24,131 nucleotides of DNA from CAVWXT01 sp963759115. GTDB lineage: Bacteria; Planctomycetota; Planctomycetia; Pirellulales; Thermoguttaceae. The notes beneath the pieces are model-generated. The model had not been told where the DNA came from. It saw only the letters and a program-made list of their open reading frames with translations, and ran no database searches. Both the position numbers and the translations under genes were made by a program. Below are positions 1 through 10,057 of the stretch, one piece after another (within the stretch, counting starts at the first letter, position 1; every line of letters begins with the position of its first letter). The DNA is taken from NCBI GenBank assembly GCA_963759115.1, contig CAVWXT010000014.1, positions 1-24,131 on the forward strand, read 5' to 3'.

Positions 1-179
1 CATCCTTTGTCCGAAGGTGAACGCCGTGTTGCGGTTAGGAGGCTTTGGGGATTCTGCGCGGCGTTGGTGTGCAATAGCAGCCCGATTCCCTCGACGCGGC
101 CGGTGCATTTTGATAGACTTGCTCGCGTCCAGAAGTATTTCGGTGTTGTGGGAAAGACCTTCCTTGCCCTAAAGTACCA

Positions 180-1935
180 CAACAACCTTGGAGGCATTCC
201 TTGCGGTCCTCGTCCAGGCCTTGGATCAAGGAGGGCCTCTTTATGTTGTGCCACGGAAGCTCCGATGGTAGCCAGAGCTTTCGGTTCGTCCACCAAGCGT
301 TTCTGCAGGGGGACGGACTGCCTTTCGCCGATGTGCTTGAGGAGGAGGTAACCAGCGAGGCATTCGAGGCGGAAAACGTCCGTTTCGCTCAGGGAAGGCG
401 ACATCTATACGCCGGCGCTGCACGCTGTGGGCCTTCTTGTCGCAGGCGTTGCACGGGGACAAGGCGCGTACCTGCTTGGCGACCGTAGCTCGGGTGATCG
501 TCTTGTGCGTGGCGCTTGGGCGAAGCCACCCTCGGCCAACACGGGCCGGTACTGTCGAGCCCGGGCGAAATTGCCCGTAGCGGTGGTCCAACGGCTGGTT
601 TACGCCGTAGGGGACCAGCTGGAAGGGCGCGTTCCCACGGACTGGCTGTGGCACGGGCGCCACGTGAAGCTCGGCGATGGCACCACGGTGACCGCCCCGG
701 ACACGCCGGAGAATCAGGCGGCCTGGCCGCAGTCCCGGTCCCAAAAGCCAGGGTTCGGCTATCCCCTTCTTCGGCTGGTCGTGCTCTTCTCCTTGGCCAC
801 CGCCGCGGTCCTGGGCTGGAGACGGGACCCTAGCGGGGCAAACACACCGGCGAACCGGCCCTCTTGCGGGCCCTCTTCGATCGCTTCCAGCCCGGCGACG
901 TCTTCTTGGGCGACTGCTGTTTCTGTTCCTACTTTATGCTGGCGCTCTTGCTGGCGCGGGGACTCGAGGTGGTGGTCCGTCAACACCAGCGCCGAAAAAC
1001 CGATTTGCGCCTGGGCCGGCGACTGGTAGGGGAGACCATGTCGTCCCCTGGCAACGTCCTCAGCGGCCGAAGTGGATCGACGAGGAAACCTACGCCACGA
1101 TCCCCCAGACGCTCACCGTGCGGGAATTGAAGATTCGCGTGGACATTCGCGGCTTTCGCGTCCAGCAGTTCGTCGTCGCGACCACGCTGACCGATGCCGA
1201 AGGTTATCAGCAAAGCCGAGATGGCCCTCTGTTCCGCCAACGTTGGCACGCAGAGTTGGATCTGCGGAACATCAAGGTCAGTTTGCCCATGGACGATCTC
1301 CGAGGGAAATCCCCGGCATGGTTCGCCGAGAAATCTGGGTCCATGGTTGACCTACAACCTGATCCGCAAGGTGACGGCTCAGGCGGCCCTGCGGCACGAG
1401 AAGTTGCCGCGGCAGTTGAGTTTCGCCGCCGCTCTGGACGCCGTGGTCGCGTCTTGGGATCACGCCTCGGTCGCCAACTCCGACGTCCTCGCCGCGCTGG
1501 CCTCGCGCAGTTCCACCTGATCGCCTGCCACACGGTGGGAGACCGACCCGACCGCGTGGAACCCCGTGCGATCAAACGACGCGCCAAACCGCACCCGCTG
1601 CTCCGCCAACCTCGCGCGAGCCCGCGCCAAACTCCTGAGCCGCTCCACCGCCCGCTGCTGACCGCGGGCCGATCGCCGCCAGGATTGCTCTCGATCCAGT
1701 CGGACCTGGAGAAGCCCGCCGCTCGATTCTTTCGAAAAGACCATGAACCAGCGACGCCGCACGCGGCGACCGCTTCCCCTGCGCGCGCGCCTTGTTCTGG
1801 CCCCATCGGTCCGTTCAACCTCCCTGACCGCTCGCCGCGCCGACGGGACCCTCTGCCCATCCCCGACCTTCCTCACACGCCCCGGTCCTTCTCGCCACCT
1901 CTCGCCGGAAGTCCCCGACCGCATTACACTAACGG
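180..1935 (+). mobile_element. IS4-family insertion sequence, degenerate, ends approximate
   Basis: The element is defined by the broken IS4-type transposase at 243-1661 plus non-coding flanks. The right edge is placed near 1935 because the minus-strand glycosidase-like gene, which reads well down to about 1945, stops abruptly there. The left edge is a guess. I could not find a convincing pair of terminal inverted repeats or a target duplication. The rest of the interrupted gene is not recognisable in bases 1-180, so this is either a one-sided truncation or an insertion followed by deletion. Bases 1-180 themselves show no gene I can support. Confidence 0.5.
243..1661 (+). pseudogene. IS4-family DDE transposase, multiply frameshifted
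   Basis: The likely start is ATG at 243, eight bases after an AAGGAGG ribosome site (228-234). The protein continues through all three frames. It runs from an N-terminal stretch containing QGDGLPFADVL (about 297-330), through TLWAFLSQ (about 422-445), to LGDGTTV near 670-690, which holds the first catalytic Asp. It continues to FLGDCCFCSYF near 905-935 (second Asp) and FRQRWHAELDLRNIK near 1232-1276, the R-x-x-x-E-x-x-x-x-x-x-K signature that carries the catalytic Glu of IS4 enzymes. The C-terminus has GDRPDRVEPRAIKRR near 1540-1585, typical of these transposases, and ends at TGA 1659-1661. At least seven frame changes make it inactive as written. Many go in the -1 direction, unlike the +1-dominated host genes nearby, so real decay is plausible. 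Confidence 0.8.
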
Positions 1936-3372
1936 TGCTCGACAGTGCCATTCGAGTCGGAAGTGTACTCGTACTTGCTGTACTCGCGAGTCATTCACGC
2001 CGAAGGCAAGCCAAAAGTCGCAGGTCGGGCTTTCGGCCCAGGTGGCGTGGCCCCGCGATTCGAGTCGGTGGCCCATGCGTGCTTCAGCGTAGTGCTTCGC
2101 TCGACGAGGAGGTCTGCCAGCGCCATCCTGCAAGAAACGGTAGTAGTGGGCGCGGAACAACGCCGTTCGCCGGATGTCTTGCGGCGAGGGCCCGAACACG
2201 TGCATCACTCCCTGCGTGGCGACTAGGTCGATGGCAAAGTCCTCCTGACCGTAGGTGAAGTAGACCAGGTACTTGGCGAAGTCGCGATACTTTACGCCGA
2301 ACCGCCGGGCGAACTTCTCCGCGAAGCCCGGGACTGACATAGCGCATGGCAAACTGGCCATGGTCGTGGTGCCAGTGATAGCTCCAGTCGCCCATCAGGT
2401 GCGGCTCGTCGGAATAGAGCCCGTTGAGCTTCACCCCGGCGGTGGCATAGCGGTCGACAAGGCCTTTCAGATAGGGCAGGGCCTTGTCGGAGAAGTAGTC
2501 CATCTCGGGCGTGCGATAGCATCTGGACGACCAGCACGCGATTGAGCCCGGCGAAGGTCGGTCTTGCCCGTGCCGTGCACGCGGATCCGTACCGCCGGAA
2601 ACCGCTCGGCCCGAATGCCCTCCAGCACCTCGACTTTGGCCTTGTCGGTGATCTCGGTGATGGACTCCTCGGGGACAACGCGGTACGGCGTGCCCGGCAG
2701 CGGACTGCTCGCGGAAGGCGAAGACCCGCACGCCCGCGTCTTCCAGATCGAAGGGGCCCTTGTTGTTGACCCAGCGGCGATGCCGCCACAACTCGACGCT
2801 GAACGCGCCGCCTTCGGGATCGCGCAGTCCCTTGCGGTATTGCATCCACACGCCCGACTCGCCGGTCGCCTGCCGGTAGGCCCGGCCGATCTCCAGGGGC
2901 GTCAGCAGGCTCAATTCCAGCCCCAGCCCGTACTGTTCGGCGAACTTGCCGATGCGGGCGATCTTCTCGATGTAGGCGTCCATGTCGGGCATCAGCCGCC
3001 GCGCGTGGTCCTGGCCCGGCCGATACTGCTGGAAGAAGTGGTCGAAGGCCACGATCAGCGTGCGTGCCCCCTGCTTCTTGCCGCCTCGCACACCTGACGC
3101 AGGCTGGCCAGGTACTTGGGCTGCGGCGTCAAGGCTCAGGTCGAGGATCTTGTCGGGGTCCGCGGCCAGGGCCTCCAGCTCCGCGTCGCTGACGAAGATG
3201 ATCGCTTGTTTCGGGACGGAAAAGGCCCAGGGGCCGGGATAGGCCGCCATTTCGCCCGATAGAGTTGCTCCGCCCTCGCGGCCCCTCGCCCGCTTGAGCT
3301 GCCGCCACCGCGACCGGCGCAAAACGCCAAACACACGATCGTTGTTGCCGCGTTCCTGCCAAGTCGATTCAT
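1936..3372 (-). CDS. Secreted TIM-barrel glycosidase-like protein, C-terminus lost at IS edge, frameshifted
   Basis: The start is ATG at 3372 after an AGGGG ribosome site, giving a basic, Ala-rich signal-peptide-like leader. Frame changes occur near 3240, 3100, 2700, 2510 and 2340, but the chain is continuous. It includes QAIIFVSDAELEALAADPDK (about 3145-3205), TLIVAFDHFFQQYRPGQDHA, LELSLLTPLEIGRAYRQATG, and a GLYSDEPHLMGDWSYHWHHD segment near 2365-2425, whose Asp-Glu pair could be catalytic. The end is RGHATWAESPTCDFWLAFGV near 1990-2050. The alternating strand and helix pattern, and an acidic pair in an SDEPH context, suggest a glycosidase-like TIM barrel; I cannot assign a GH family. The sequence stops making sense near 1936-1945 where the IS begins, so a substantial C-terminal part is missing. 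It is the last gene of the minus-strand group. Confidence 0.6.
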
Positions 3373-3474
3373 CGTTTTCCCCTGTTAGCCGATCAAGGTC
3401 CAGTCCACGCCTGATCCAGCCTACTCCCCATGCAGATTACCGAAAACCTCAGGAGGCACTTGCGGTGCGTCGGG

Positions 3475-4374
3475 TCACCTTGGCGGCTCGTGCCAGCCGA
3501 GCAGCGACGGGGACTTCGGATCGTGGGAGTCGAAGTTGGCTCTTGCCTGGTCGAAGCTCTTGGTGGCGTAGCAGTACCGGCAGCCGAACAGGCACGACTC
3601 GTACATGCCGACGTCCCGGCTGACCACGCACCCGCACGCCTTGCGTTGGGCCGGGTCCTTCGTCCTCGGGACGTCGATGCCGAACGCCTCGGCAATCACC
3701 CGGTCGTCCACGCACTTGCCGGGAAGGATGCCGAACGGTCGCAGGTCGATCTCCTCGGCGCAACTGACGATCTCCATCCCGTTCTCCCCCGCCAGTTCGG
3801 CGAGCCTGCGCATCAACGGGCCGAGATCCTCGGCATCACAAGGGCGTACTGCCGCCGGCGTCCCTTCCAGCTTCTTCAGCCGCTTCTCGATCTTCCGGTA
3901 CATGTCCACGATGCTGACGACCACCCTCCGCGTATGTCCCCTGAGCGATTCGGCCAGCCGCTGGAAGTTCTCCTCGTGGAACGCCGGGGGAGTGATCCCG
4001 GTGAAGACGATCGGGTCGTAGCGCCAGATCACGCGCTCGGACCCAGCCGTTCCGCAAGCTCGCGGAACGCCTCGACGGCGGTTGCGGCAGGAGGGGACTT
4101 GGGGTCGATCTCCCGCGGGTATCCCAGGATCGTGAACTGGAAGTAGTAGCGGTATCCTCGGGAGTCCAACTCGTCGAGATACGGCATCAGGGGGCGGGGA
4201 TTGCGGGTCCAGAAGACGATCGCGTCCACGTCCTCCGGCCTGAGCGAGATCCGGCTCACCTGGTTCCGGTTGAACGGGTTCGGGACCGTGCAGTACCCTT
4301 CCCTGAGGCGACGAACCATCCACTCGGCATAGAAGGCGGGGATGTCCGTCCTTGCGGCTCGCGCTGACGATCAT
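3475..4374 (-). CDS. DUF1848 family protein (radical-SAM-like cysteine motif), frameshifted
   Basis: The N-terminus MIVSASRK at 4374 is the usual DUF1848 opening. After a frame change near 4345 the text continues as SRISLRPEDVDAIVFWTRNP (about 4195-4255) and YRYYFQFTILGYPREIDPKS. A second change near 4040 leads to RVIWRYDPIVFTGITPPAFH and then to the C-terminal CLFGCRYCYAT near 3560-3590, ending at TGA 3475-3477. The WTRNP and WRYDP motifs and the C-terminal C-x3-C-x2-C cluster are hallmarks of the family, which is proposed to bind an iron-sulfur cluster; its reaction is unknown. No signal peptide is visible, so it is probably cytoplasmic. Total length of about 300 residues matches the family. 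Confidence 0.85.
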   Translation of the reverse strand: MIVSASRKDGHPRLLCRVDGSSPQGRVLHGPEPVQPEPGEPDLAQAGGRGRDRLLDPQSPPPDAVSRRVGLPRIPLLLPVHDPGIPAGDRPQVPSCRNRRRGVPRACGTAGSERVIWRYDPIVFTGITPPAFHEENFQRLAESLRGHTRRVVVSIVDMYRKIEKRLKKLEGTPAAVRPCDAEDLGPLMRRLAELAGENGMEIVSCAEEIDLRPFGILPGKCVDDRVIAEAFGIDVPRTKDPAQRKACGCVVSRDVGMYESCLFGCRYCYATKSFDQARANFDSHDPKSPSLLGWHEPPR

Positions 4375-4554
4375 CGGCGACGTCTCTTCGGAGAACGATC
4401 AGCCTCCATGCATTATCGCCGATCCGGGCGTTTTCCGGAATGGGCGACAGTCCAGTGATAGGCGGCACGCTGGCGAGGCCCATCCCGCTTGATCGCCCGC
4501 GAACCCTCCGTCGCGACGGCCGACGATGAGCCTCGGCCCGTCGCCGGACGCCTT

Positions 4555-5257
4555 TCAGCCCTTCGCCGGATAGCCCACGGTCTGGGCGAACAGCACCCGC
4601 TGCTCGGGCCGCAGCTTCAGCTCGGCGGCCAGCTCCGGCTTGTTGCAGTTGTGGAACCAGGCTGCCAGGCCCTGCGAGGCGGCGAACAGGTAGACGTTCC
4701 CCGCGATCAGCCCGGCGGCCACGTTGTAGTAGGACTTCTGGATCTCCGGGTCCTTCAGGCCCGGCTCCTGGAAGCGCGCCTGGGCGTACTTGGCGATGTC
4801 CGCCACGAAGACGAGGCTCACCGGGGCTTTCGCCGCCGCGGAACCCCGGCGACCGCGACCGCCCGCCTTCGCCCGCAGGTCCCCGGCGACGACGGGAACC
4901 AGACGGTGCGCCGCCGCCTCGTAGAGATAGATCCCCTCGGGCAGGGCGACGTAGAGGTCGATCTCCTGCGAGTTGCTGGCCGAGGCGGCAGTCCTTCCCG
5001 GCTGCCCCAACGGTCCCGCCTCCCGGTTCACGCCGAACGCCGCCCAGAGCAGGTTCGACAGCACCTGCGGGGGCAGCTTGTCCTCCCTGATGTCGCGGGT
5101 CGTCCTTCTTTCCCACAGGGCCGCCAGCACCGACTTGCCGCCCTCCTTCTCGGGCTTCGGAAGCGAGATCGGCTGCAACTCCTCGGCAAGACCCGACGAC
5201 GCCGCCCGCCAACAAGGCAAGAGCCGGCAGGGTCTTCACGAAAGTCCGGCGGTCCAT
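4555..5257 (-). CDS. SagB-type / nitroreductase-family oxidoreductase with Tat-like leader, one frameshift
   Basis: The start is ATG at 5257 with an AAAGGGG ribosome site upstream. The leader begins MDRRTFVKTLPALALLAGG, a twin-arginine-type signal. After one frame change near 5190 the mature part reads QPISLPKPEKEGG, then LWERRTTRDIREDKLPPQVL (about 5070-5130) and LLWAAFGVNR, the FMN-binding nitroreductase pattern used by SagB/ThcOx-like proteins. NSQEIDLYVALPEGIYLYEA and SYYNVAAGLIAGNVYLFAAS follow. The chain ends at 4555 with VGYPAKG. It would be an FMN-dependent dehydrogenase or reductase acting outside the cytoplasm; the substrate is unknown. It lies between the DUF1848 gene and the SGNH hydrolase on the same strand. 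Confidence 0.8.
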
Positions 5258-5381
5258 GGAACATCCCCTTTCTTACGTGAACGCGTACCAGTACGCCGTG
5301 AGTGTAGATCGGTGCAGGACCGGCGTCCAGTCCTGTTCCCGTCGCGGTGTTCGTCCAGCTTGGCGACGGCAGGCTGAAGAC

Positions 5382-6082
5382 CTACTTCCAGAAGTCGCGG
5401 ACCACGCGCTCCCATTCGTCGGCCATGAGCTGGTGGCCGCGATAGGTCGGATGCACGTTGTCCCAGATCCAGTAGTCCGCCGGGGCACGCCTGGCCGCCT
5501 CGTCGAAGACGGGCTGGAACTGCACCAGTGCCGCGCCGTGCTTCTGGGCCAGCCTGGCGACGATCTCCTGCCGCTTGCGGATGCCCTCGCTGATCTTGCC
5601 CGATGGGCTTCACGAACGGGCGCGCAGAGCACCAGCTTGAGCTTGGGATTCGCCGACTTGGCTTGGGTGATGATCTTGTCATAGACCTGCTCGTACTGAT
5701 CCAGCGGCACGCCTCGGCCCTCGTCGTTCACGCCGATGAGGATGCTCAGCACGTCGGGCTTCAGGTCGAGCGTGTCCTTCTGCCAACGCTTCTCCAGGTC
5801 GAGCACGGTGTTGCCGCTGACGCCGCGATTGAGGAAGTCGAGCTTCAGCTCGGGGAACGCCGCCCCGTACTTGGCGGCGATGATGAAGACATAACCGTGC
5901 CCCAGGATGTGGTTCGGGTCGGCACTGCGCCCGCGGTTGCCGTCCGTGATCGAGTCGCCTTGGAACAGGATGCGGGCACCGGGCGTGAACGCGGCGATGG
6001 GTTCGGCGGCGTGGAGGGGGACCAGCAGAAAGAGCGTGACCGTGACAAGCAACGGCACGAAGCATGACCCTTTCATCTGCAT
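5382..6082 (-). CDS. SGNH/GDSL-family hydrolase, secreted, frameshifted near the C-terminus
   Basis: The start is ATG at 6082, a few bases after AGGAAGG; an in-frame ATG lies two codons further on. A hydrophobic signal peptide ends at about LHAAEP. Block I, RILFQGDSITDGNRG near 5925-5970, carries the nucleophile Ser in GDSIT. The block with Gly is FLNRGVSGNTVLDL, and block III is ILIGVNDEGRGV near 5715-5750. A frame change near 5610 leads to a C-terminal part containing DNVHPTYRGHQLMADEWERV near 5400-5460, whose D-x-x-H supplies the catalytic Asp and His. The gene ends at TAG 5382-5384. About 230 residues is normal for the family. Likely role: removal of acetyl or other ester groups from carbohydrate. 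It is the first gene of the minus-strand group and is divergent from the beta-helix gene. Confidence 0.88.
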
Positions 6083-6190
6083 GACCTTCCTAAAAGAAGA
6101 ATGACGACTCGCCTACTGGTTGCCAGCGTCCGAAGGCTCCCGACGACATGCTCGGCCCCTCGACGGATGGTCCGGGATTCGAGGACCTGC

Positions 6191-6219
6191 TTGGAACGTG
6201 CGAGACCGTGTGTTAGTAT
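6191..6219 (+). promoter_or_regulatory. Candidate sigma-70-type promoter for the plus-strand cluster
   Basis: TTGGAA at 6191-6196 and TAGTAT at 6214-6219 are separated by 17 bases. They lie about 80 bases upstream of the ATG at 6302, in the divergent gap between the SGNH hydrolase and the beta-helix gene. The match is by eye, and sigma-factor preferences in this phylum are not well mirrored by E. coli consensus boxes. Confidence 0.35.
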
Positions 6220-6301
6220 CGGCGCGACCGCTCGGACCGTCAACCGGCGCCGACAAGACCGAGGAGCGTCGACCAAACAGACACCGAAGGGAGAACGAAC
6301 G

Positions 6302-8711
6302 ATGCGTGCGACATGGCGATCGGCGATCCTGGTGCTGGTCCTCTCGTTGGGCAGTGTCGCCGGCGCGGCGGAATGGTTCGTCGACCAGAAAGACCCGGCG
6401 GCCGACGACCGCAACCCCGGCACGGAGGCCAAGCCGGTGAAGACGATCCCGGCGGGAGTCAAGCTGGCCCAGCCGGGCGACACGATCTGGGTCAAGGAAG
6501 GCAACTACGAAGACCGCGTCGTGCTCGACAAGAGCGCGACGGCGGCCAGGCCCATCGTCCTCAGCGCGTGGAAGGACGACCGCGTGCGGATCGGCTACCT
6601 GCCCCGGCCCCTGCCCGTCGCAAGGCGACTGGCAGCCCGTCCCCGGCAGCAAGAGCTTCCAGATCAAGCTGACGGCGGACGTGCCGGACGACTTCCTGCT
6701 CCTGCTGGACGGCAAGCCGATCCTCACCTGGCCGCAGGACGCGCCGCCCAAGGACGAGAAGGTCAACTGGGCGTCGTACCGCAAGTCGGACCGCACGCTC
6801 ATGTTCAACGCCGGCGGCAAGAACCCCGGGCCGTCTGGGCAAGTTCGAGTATGGCCGACGGCCCAGTTGCCTCTCCTTCCTGAGCATCGAGCCGCCGGCA
6901 ACCTGGTGGGTCGTGCGGAAGATCGAGTTCAGTTGGGTCGGCGTGGGGATCTACCTGTGCGGCGACAACTGCACGGTGGAGGACTGCTTCTTCACGCACT
7001 GCTACCGCGGCGGGATGTTCTTCCACGGCCGCACGAACATCGTCCGGCGGTGCAACTTCTACCGCTGCGGCAACGCCATGCACGGCTCCGGCTCCGGCGT
7101 CGGCCACATCGTCGAGGACAACCTGATCGTCGACTGCTCGCTGCGGGCCGAGGACGACATCCTGCCGCTGGACATTCCCGGCTGCATGCCCGAAGGCTAT
7201 CCGCCCACCTGCTTCAAGGGCAACATGCTGAGCCAGCTCTTCATCCACAACATCCTGTCGGAGAATCCCGGCGGCGGCTGGTACGCCGACTGCCCCGGCG
7301 TCCAGAGCAGCCGGGTCATCGGCAACGCCTTCTGGGACAACCCCGGCGGCGGCATCTACAACGAGGCCATGGTCAACGACTCGGTGACCCAGGGCAACGT
7401 CTTCTATCGCAACGGCATCGGCAGCTCGGTCGCCACGCGGTGGAACCTCATCGACAACCTCTTCTTCGAGGGCGGCATCTTCTGGAACAACCTGGACATC
7501 AACCCGATGCGCGACGGCTACATGCTGCTTGCGCCGCAACGCCTTCATCAACCCGCCGCAGCAGGGCTACCTGACGGGCTTCGCCTCCGGCTGGGGCCAG
7601 TACGCCTGGCCGGAAGTGTTCCGCAACTGCATCGTCGACCGCAACCGCATCTGGCTGGCCAAGGACGGCTGTCTCATCACACGACGGGACCAGGAAGTAC
7701 AAGACGCTCGACGAGGTCCGCAAGGAGTTCAAGTGGGAACTCAACGGCGAAGTCCTGCCCTACGACAAGGAGCAAGGACACGGTCGAGTCCGTGGCCAAG
7801 GCCATGGGCGGCAACGTGGTGACCTTCCGCATTCCCTGGGGCAAGCACAGCGGCGAGGCCCGGCCCATGCTCGCCAGCGTCCGGGGCAACTGCCCCTGGC
7901 CCGGGGCCGTGCTCTCGACCGACACCAGCGTCATGCCGTGCTACTTCTGGCGCGTGGCGGACGGGAACTACGATGCCGACCCGCTGCTGGACGGCTATGC
8001 CCGTTTCGCGCTATCACGACTACTGGCTGGCCACCTGCGGCGCCGAACGCGAGAACGCGCATCACGGCTGCCTCTGGTACTGCGACGCCGAGGGCAAGTT
8101 CCCTGCCGACCTTGAGACGAAGACCCCCTGCCGCAAGGGCCATCTCCACGAGTGGGGCCAGAAGATGATGTACACCGAGGGCGACTTCTGGCTCGTCATG
8201 GAAGGGCTGCATCCGGAGAAGATGCTGCCGCAGGGCGTGGGCTACTGGTCGCCGTGCCTGGGGGCCGCCCCCGGCGCGAAGATCACCGTCTCGCTGAAGA
8301 TGCGCGGCAAGGACCTGGTCTCCACCGACAAGGGCTCTCCGGCCGTGTGGCTGCGGTTCACCAACGAGACCGGGCAGCAGCAGCGGCGGGTGTTCCTCGT
8401 CGGCAGGGACGACGAGGGCAGGATGCACCGGCCGGAACTGACCGCCGGCGACTACGACTGGACGGAGGTCAAGGAGACGATCATCCGCCCCGGAAGGCGC
8501 GGTCCGCATGGCCCTGTTCTTCGGCCTGCGGCCCTGCAAGGGCAAGGTGAACTTCGACGACATCCACATCACCACCGCCAGCGAGAAGCCTGTAAAGACC
8601 CCGTTCGCGTGGTACACTCAAGTCGTCATTCTGACAACGAATTGCATCTACCGTTGCCCATCTGCCGTCCGCCTCCCAAATCATCGCAGTTGCTATGTCG
8701 ATTCCAGATAA
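6302..8711 (+). CDS. Secreted right-handed parallel beta-helix protein (pectate-lyase-like fold), seven +1 frame shifts
   Basis: The start is ATG at 6302 after AAGGGAGAACG. The signal peptide has a hydrophobic core and an AGAAE cleavage region. The mature protein begins EWFVDQKDPAADDRNPGTEA, a DUF1565-type start in which many parallel events are listed along a helix. Later coils are clear: GDNCTVEDCFFTHCYRGGMF (about 6960-7020), FHGRTNIVRRCNFYRCGNAM, HIVEDNLIVDCSL, and NAFWDNPGGGIYNEAMVNDS (about 7324-7383). The C-terminal part includes MYTEGDFWLVMEGLHPEKML (about 8170-8230) and KVNFDDIHITTASEKP, resembling a carbohydrate-binding beta-sandwich. Frame changes near 6610, 6835, 7530, 7675, 7770, 8010 and 8505 are each +1. 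About 800 residues in total. The last 35 or so codons before 8711 look foreign to the domain, so the true stop may lie nearer 8610. Substrate unknown. Confidence 0.75.
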
Positions 8712-8757
8712 CCTCAGTTCTTGCTGTACTACGGCTTGCTTCCTCCGGACACGCCGA

Positions 8758-10046
8758 GTGCACGCGACCGTCATCATCGTCCTGCTCTCGGTGCATGCCT
8801 CGGCGCCGGCGGCCGATTCGGACGCCGGGCGGGTGGTGGTCGTACGAAACGAGAGGAGTCCTGACGTAGATGCCGCTTCGCTTCGCGGCAAGGTCATGTG
8901 CGGCTACCAGGGCTGGTTCCGCTGCCCGGGCGACGCGGCGAACCTGGGCTGGGTCCACTGGAGCCGCGACGGGCGGCGAATCGCGCCGGAGACGCTCACT
9001 TTCGAGATGTGGCCGGACATGGCCGAGTACGGGCCGAAGGAGCGGTTCCCGGCCCCCGGCTTCACGTACCCGGACGGCCGTCCGGCCGAGCTGTTCAGTT
9101 CCGACAACCCGGCCACGGTGCTGCGGCACTTCCGGTGGATGCGGGATTACGGCCTGGACGGGGCATGGCTCCAGCGTTTCCTGGTCGGCCTGCCGGGCGG
9201 CCCCGCCCCCCAATACTACCCGAGTAGCTTGCGCGTGATGCGGCATGTCGCCGAGGCGGCAGGAAGGACAGGCCGGGTCTGGGCCATTTCCTACGACACG
9301 GCGGGCATGCCCGCCGATCGGATCTTCGACGTGCTCACCAGCGACTGGAAGAAGATGGTTGATGATAAGATCGTGGCGGGACCTCGTTACCTGCACCAGG
9401 ACGGTCGGCCGGTGGTCCAGGTCTGGGGATTCTACTGGCAGAACGACCACAACCCGATGACGCCCGAATTGGCCAACCGGCTTATCGACTTCTTCAAGGC
9501 CCCCGGCCCCTACGCGGCGTACCTGGTGGGCGGCGGCGACTGGAACTGGCGCAAGATCCCGGATCCCCGGTGGCGGGCGTTTGTCCATCGCTTCGATGCC
9601 TATGCCCCCTGGAACGTGGGCAACTACTGGAAGGATGGCAGCGGCGAGGCGCATGCGTCCACCCAGTCGTGGGCCGAGGGGAAGGCCGAGTGCGAGCGCC
9701 ATGGCGTTCTCTGGATGCCGGTGGTCTATCCCGGCTTCGGCTGGGACAATCTCAAGAGGCTGCCTCCCGGCACGTCCCAGATCCCGCGCCGAGGCGGGCG
9801 GTTCCTCTGGGAGCAGTTCTACGAGTTGGCCAAGCTCAACGTCCGGACACGGTCTACGTGGCGATGTTCGACGAGGTGGACGAAGGGACGGCGATCTTCA
9901 AGGTCACCAGTTCCCCGCCGACCCAGGCCCATTTCGTCGGCTACGAGGGCCTGCCGAGCGATTGGTACTTGCGTCTGACGGGCGAAGGGATCAGGATGCT
10001 GCGGAAGCAACGCCCGTTGACCGCGGAAATCCCGATCAAACCGTGA
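8758..10046 (+). CDS. GH71/GH99-like glycoside hydrolase, secreted, one frameshift
   Basis: A GTG at 8758 gives a leader of the form VHATVIIVLLSVHASAPAAD, a good signal peptide; an in-frame ATG at 8695 is the alternative, and neither has a clear ribosome site. The body starts with GKVMCGYQGWFRCPGD (about 8887-8934), the conserved opening of GH71/99-like xylosidase or arabinosidase-type proteins. It continues with TFEMWPDMAEYGPKERFPAP, LFSSDNPATVLRHFRWMRDY and GPYAAYLVGGGDWNWRKIPD. A +1 frame change near 9845 leads to VYVAMFDEVDEGTAIFK at about 9855-9905. Its E-V-D-E-G-T (9873-9890) aligns with the E-x-x-E-G-T catalytic pair of GH99 enzymes. The end is TGA 10044-10046. The next gene begins 11 bases later, so the two are probably co-transcribed. 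Endo-acting glycan cleavage is inferred. Confidence 0.8.
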
Positions 10047-10057
10047 GGGAGATCGCT

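Noticed and set aside
1207..1951. Long minus-strand ORFs opposite the transposase
   Set aside because: Arg/Gly/Ser-rich shadow translation of GC-rich DNA, with no recognisable motifs and opposite a clear transposase.
1118..2092. 324-residue plus-strand ORF over the IS right half
   Set aside because: Only its first part and a short later stretch match the transposase; the remainder is Pro/Arg-rich out-of-frame text.
4375..4554. Inverted repeat ATCGGCGA / TCGCCGAT between the DUF1848 and nitroreductase genes
   Set aside because: Short, widely spaced and without a T run; not distinguishable from chance in GC-rich DNA.
6805..7551. 248-residue minus-strand ORF opposite the beta-helix gene
   Set aside because: Val/Ala/Asp/His-rich mirror frame of the beta-helix coils; no start signal.
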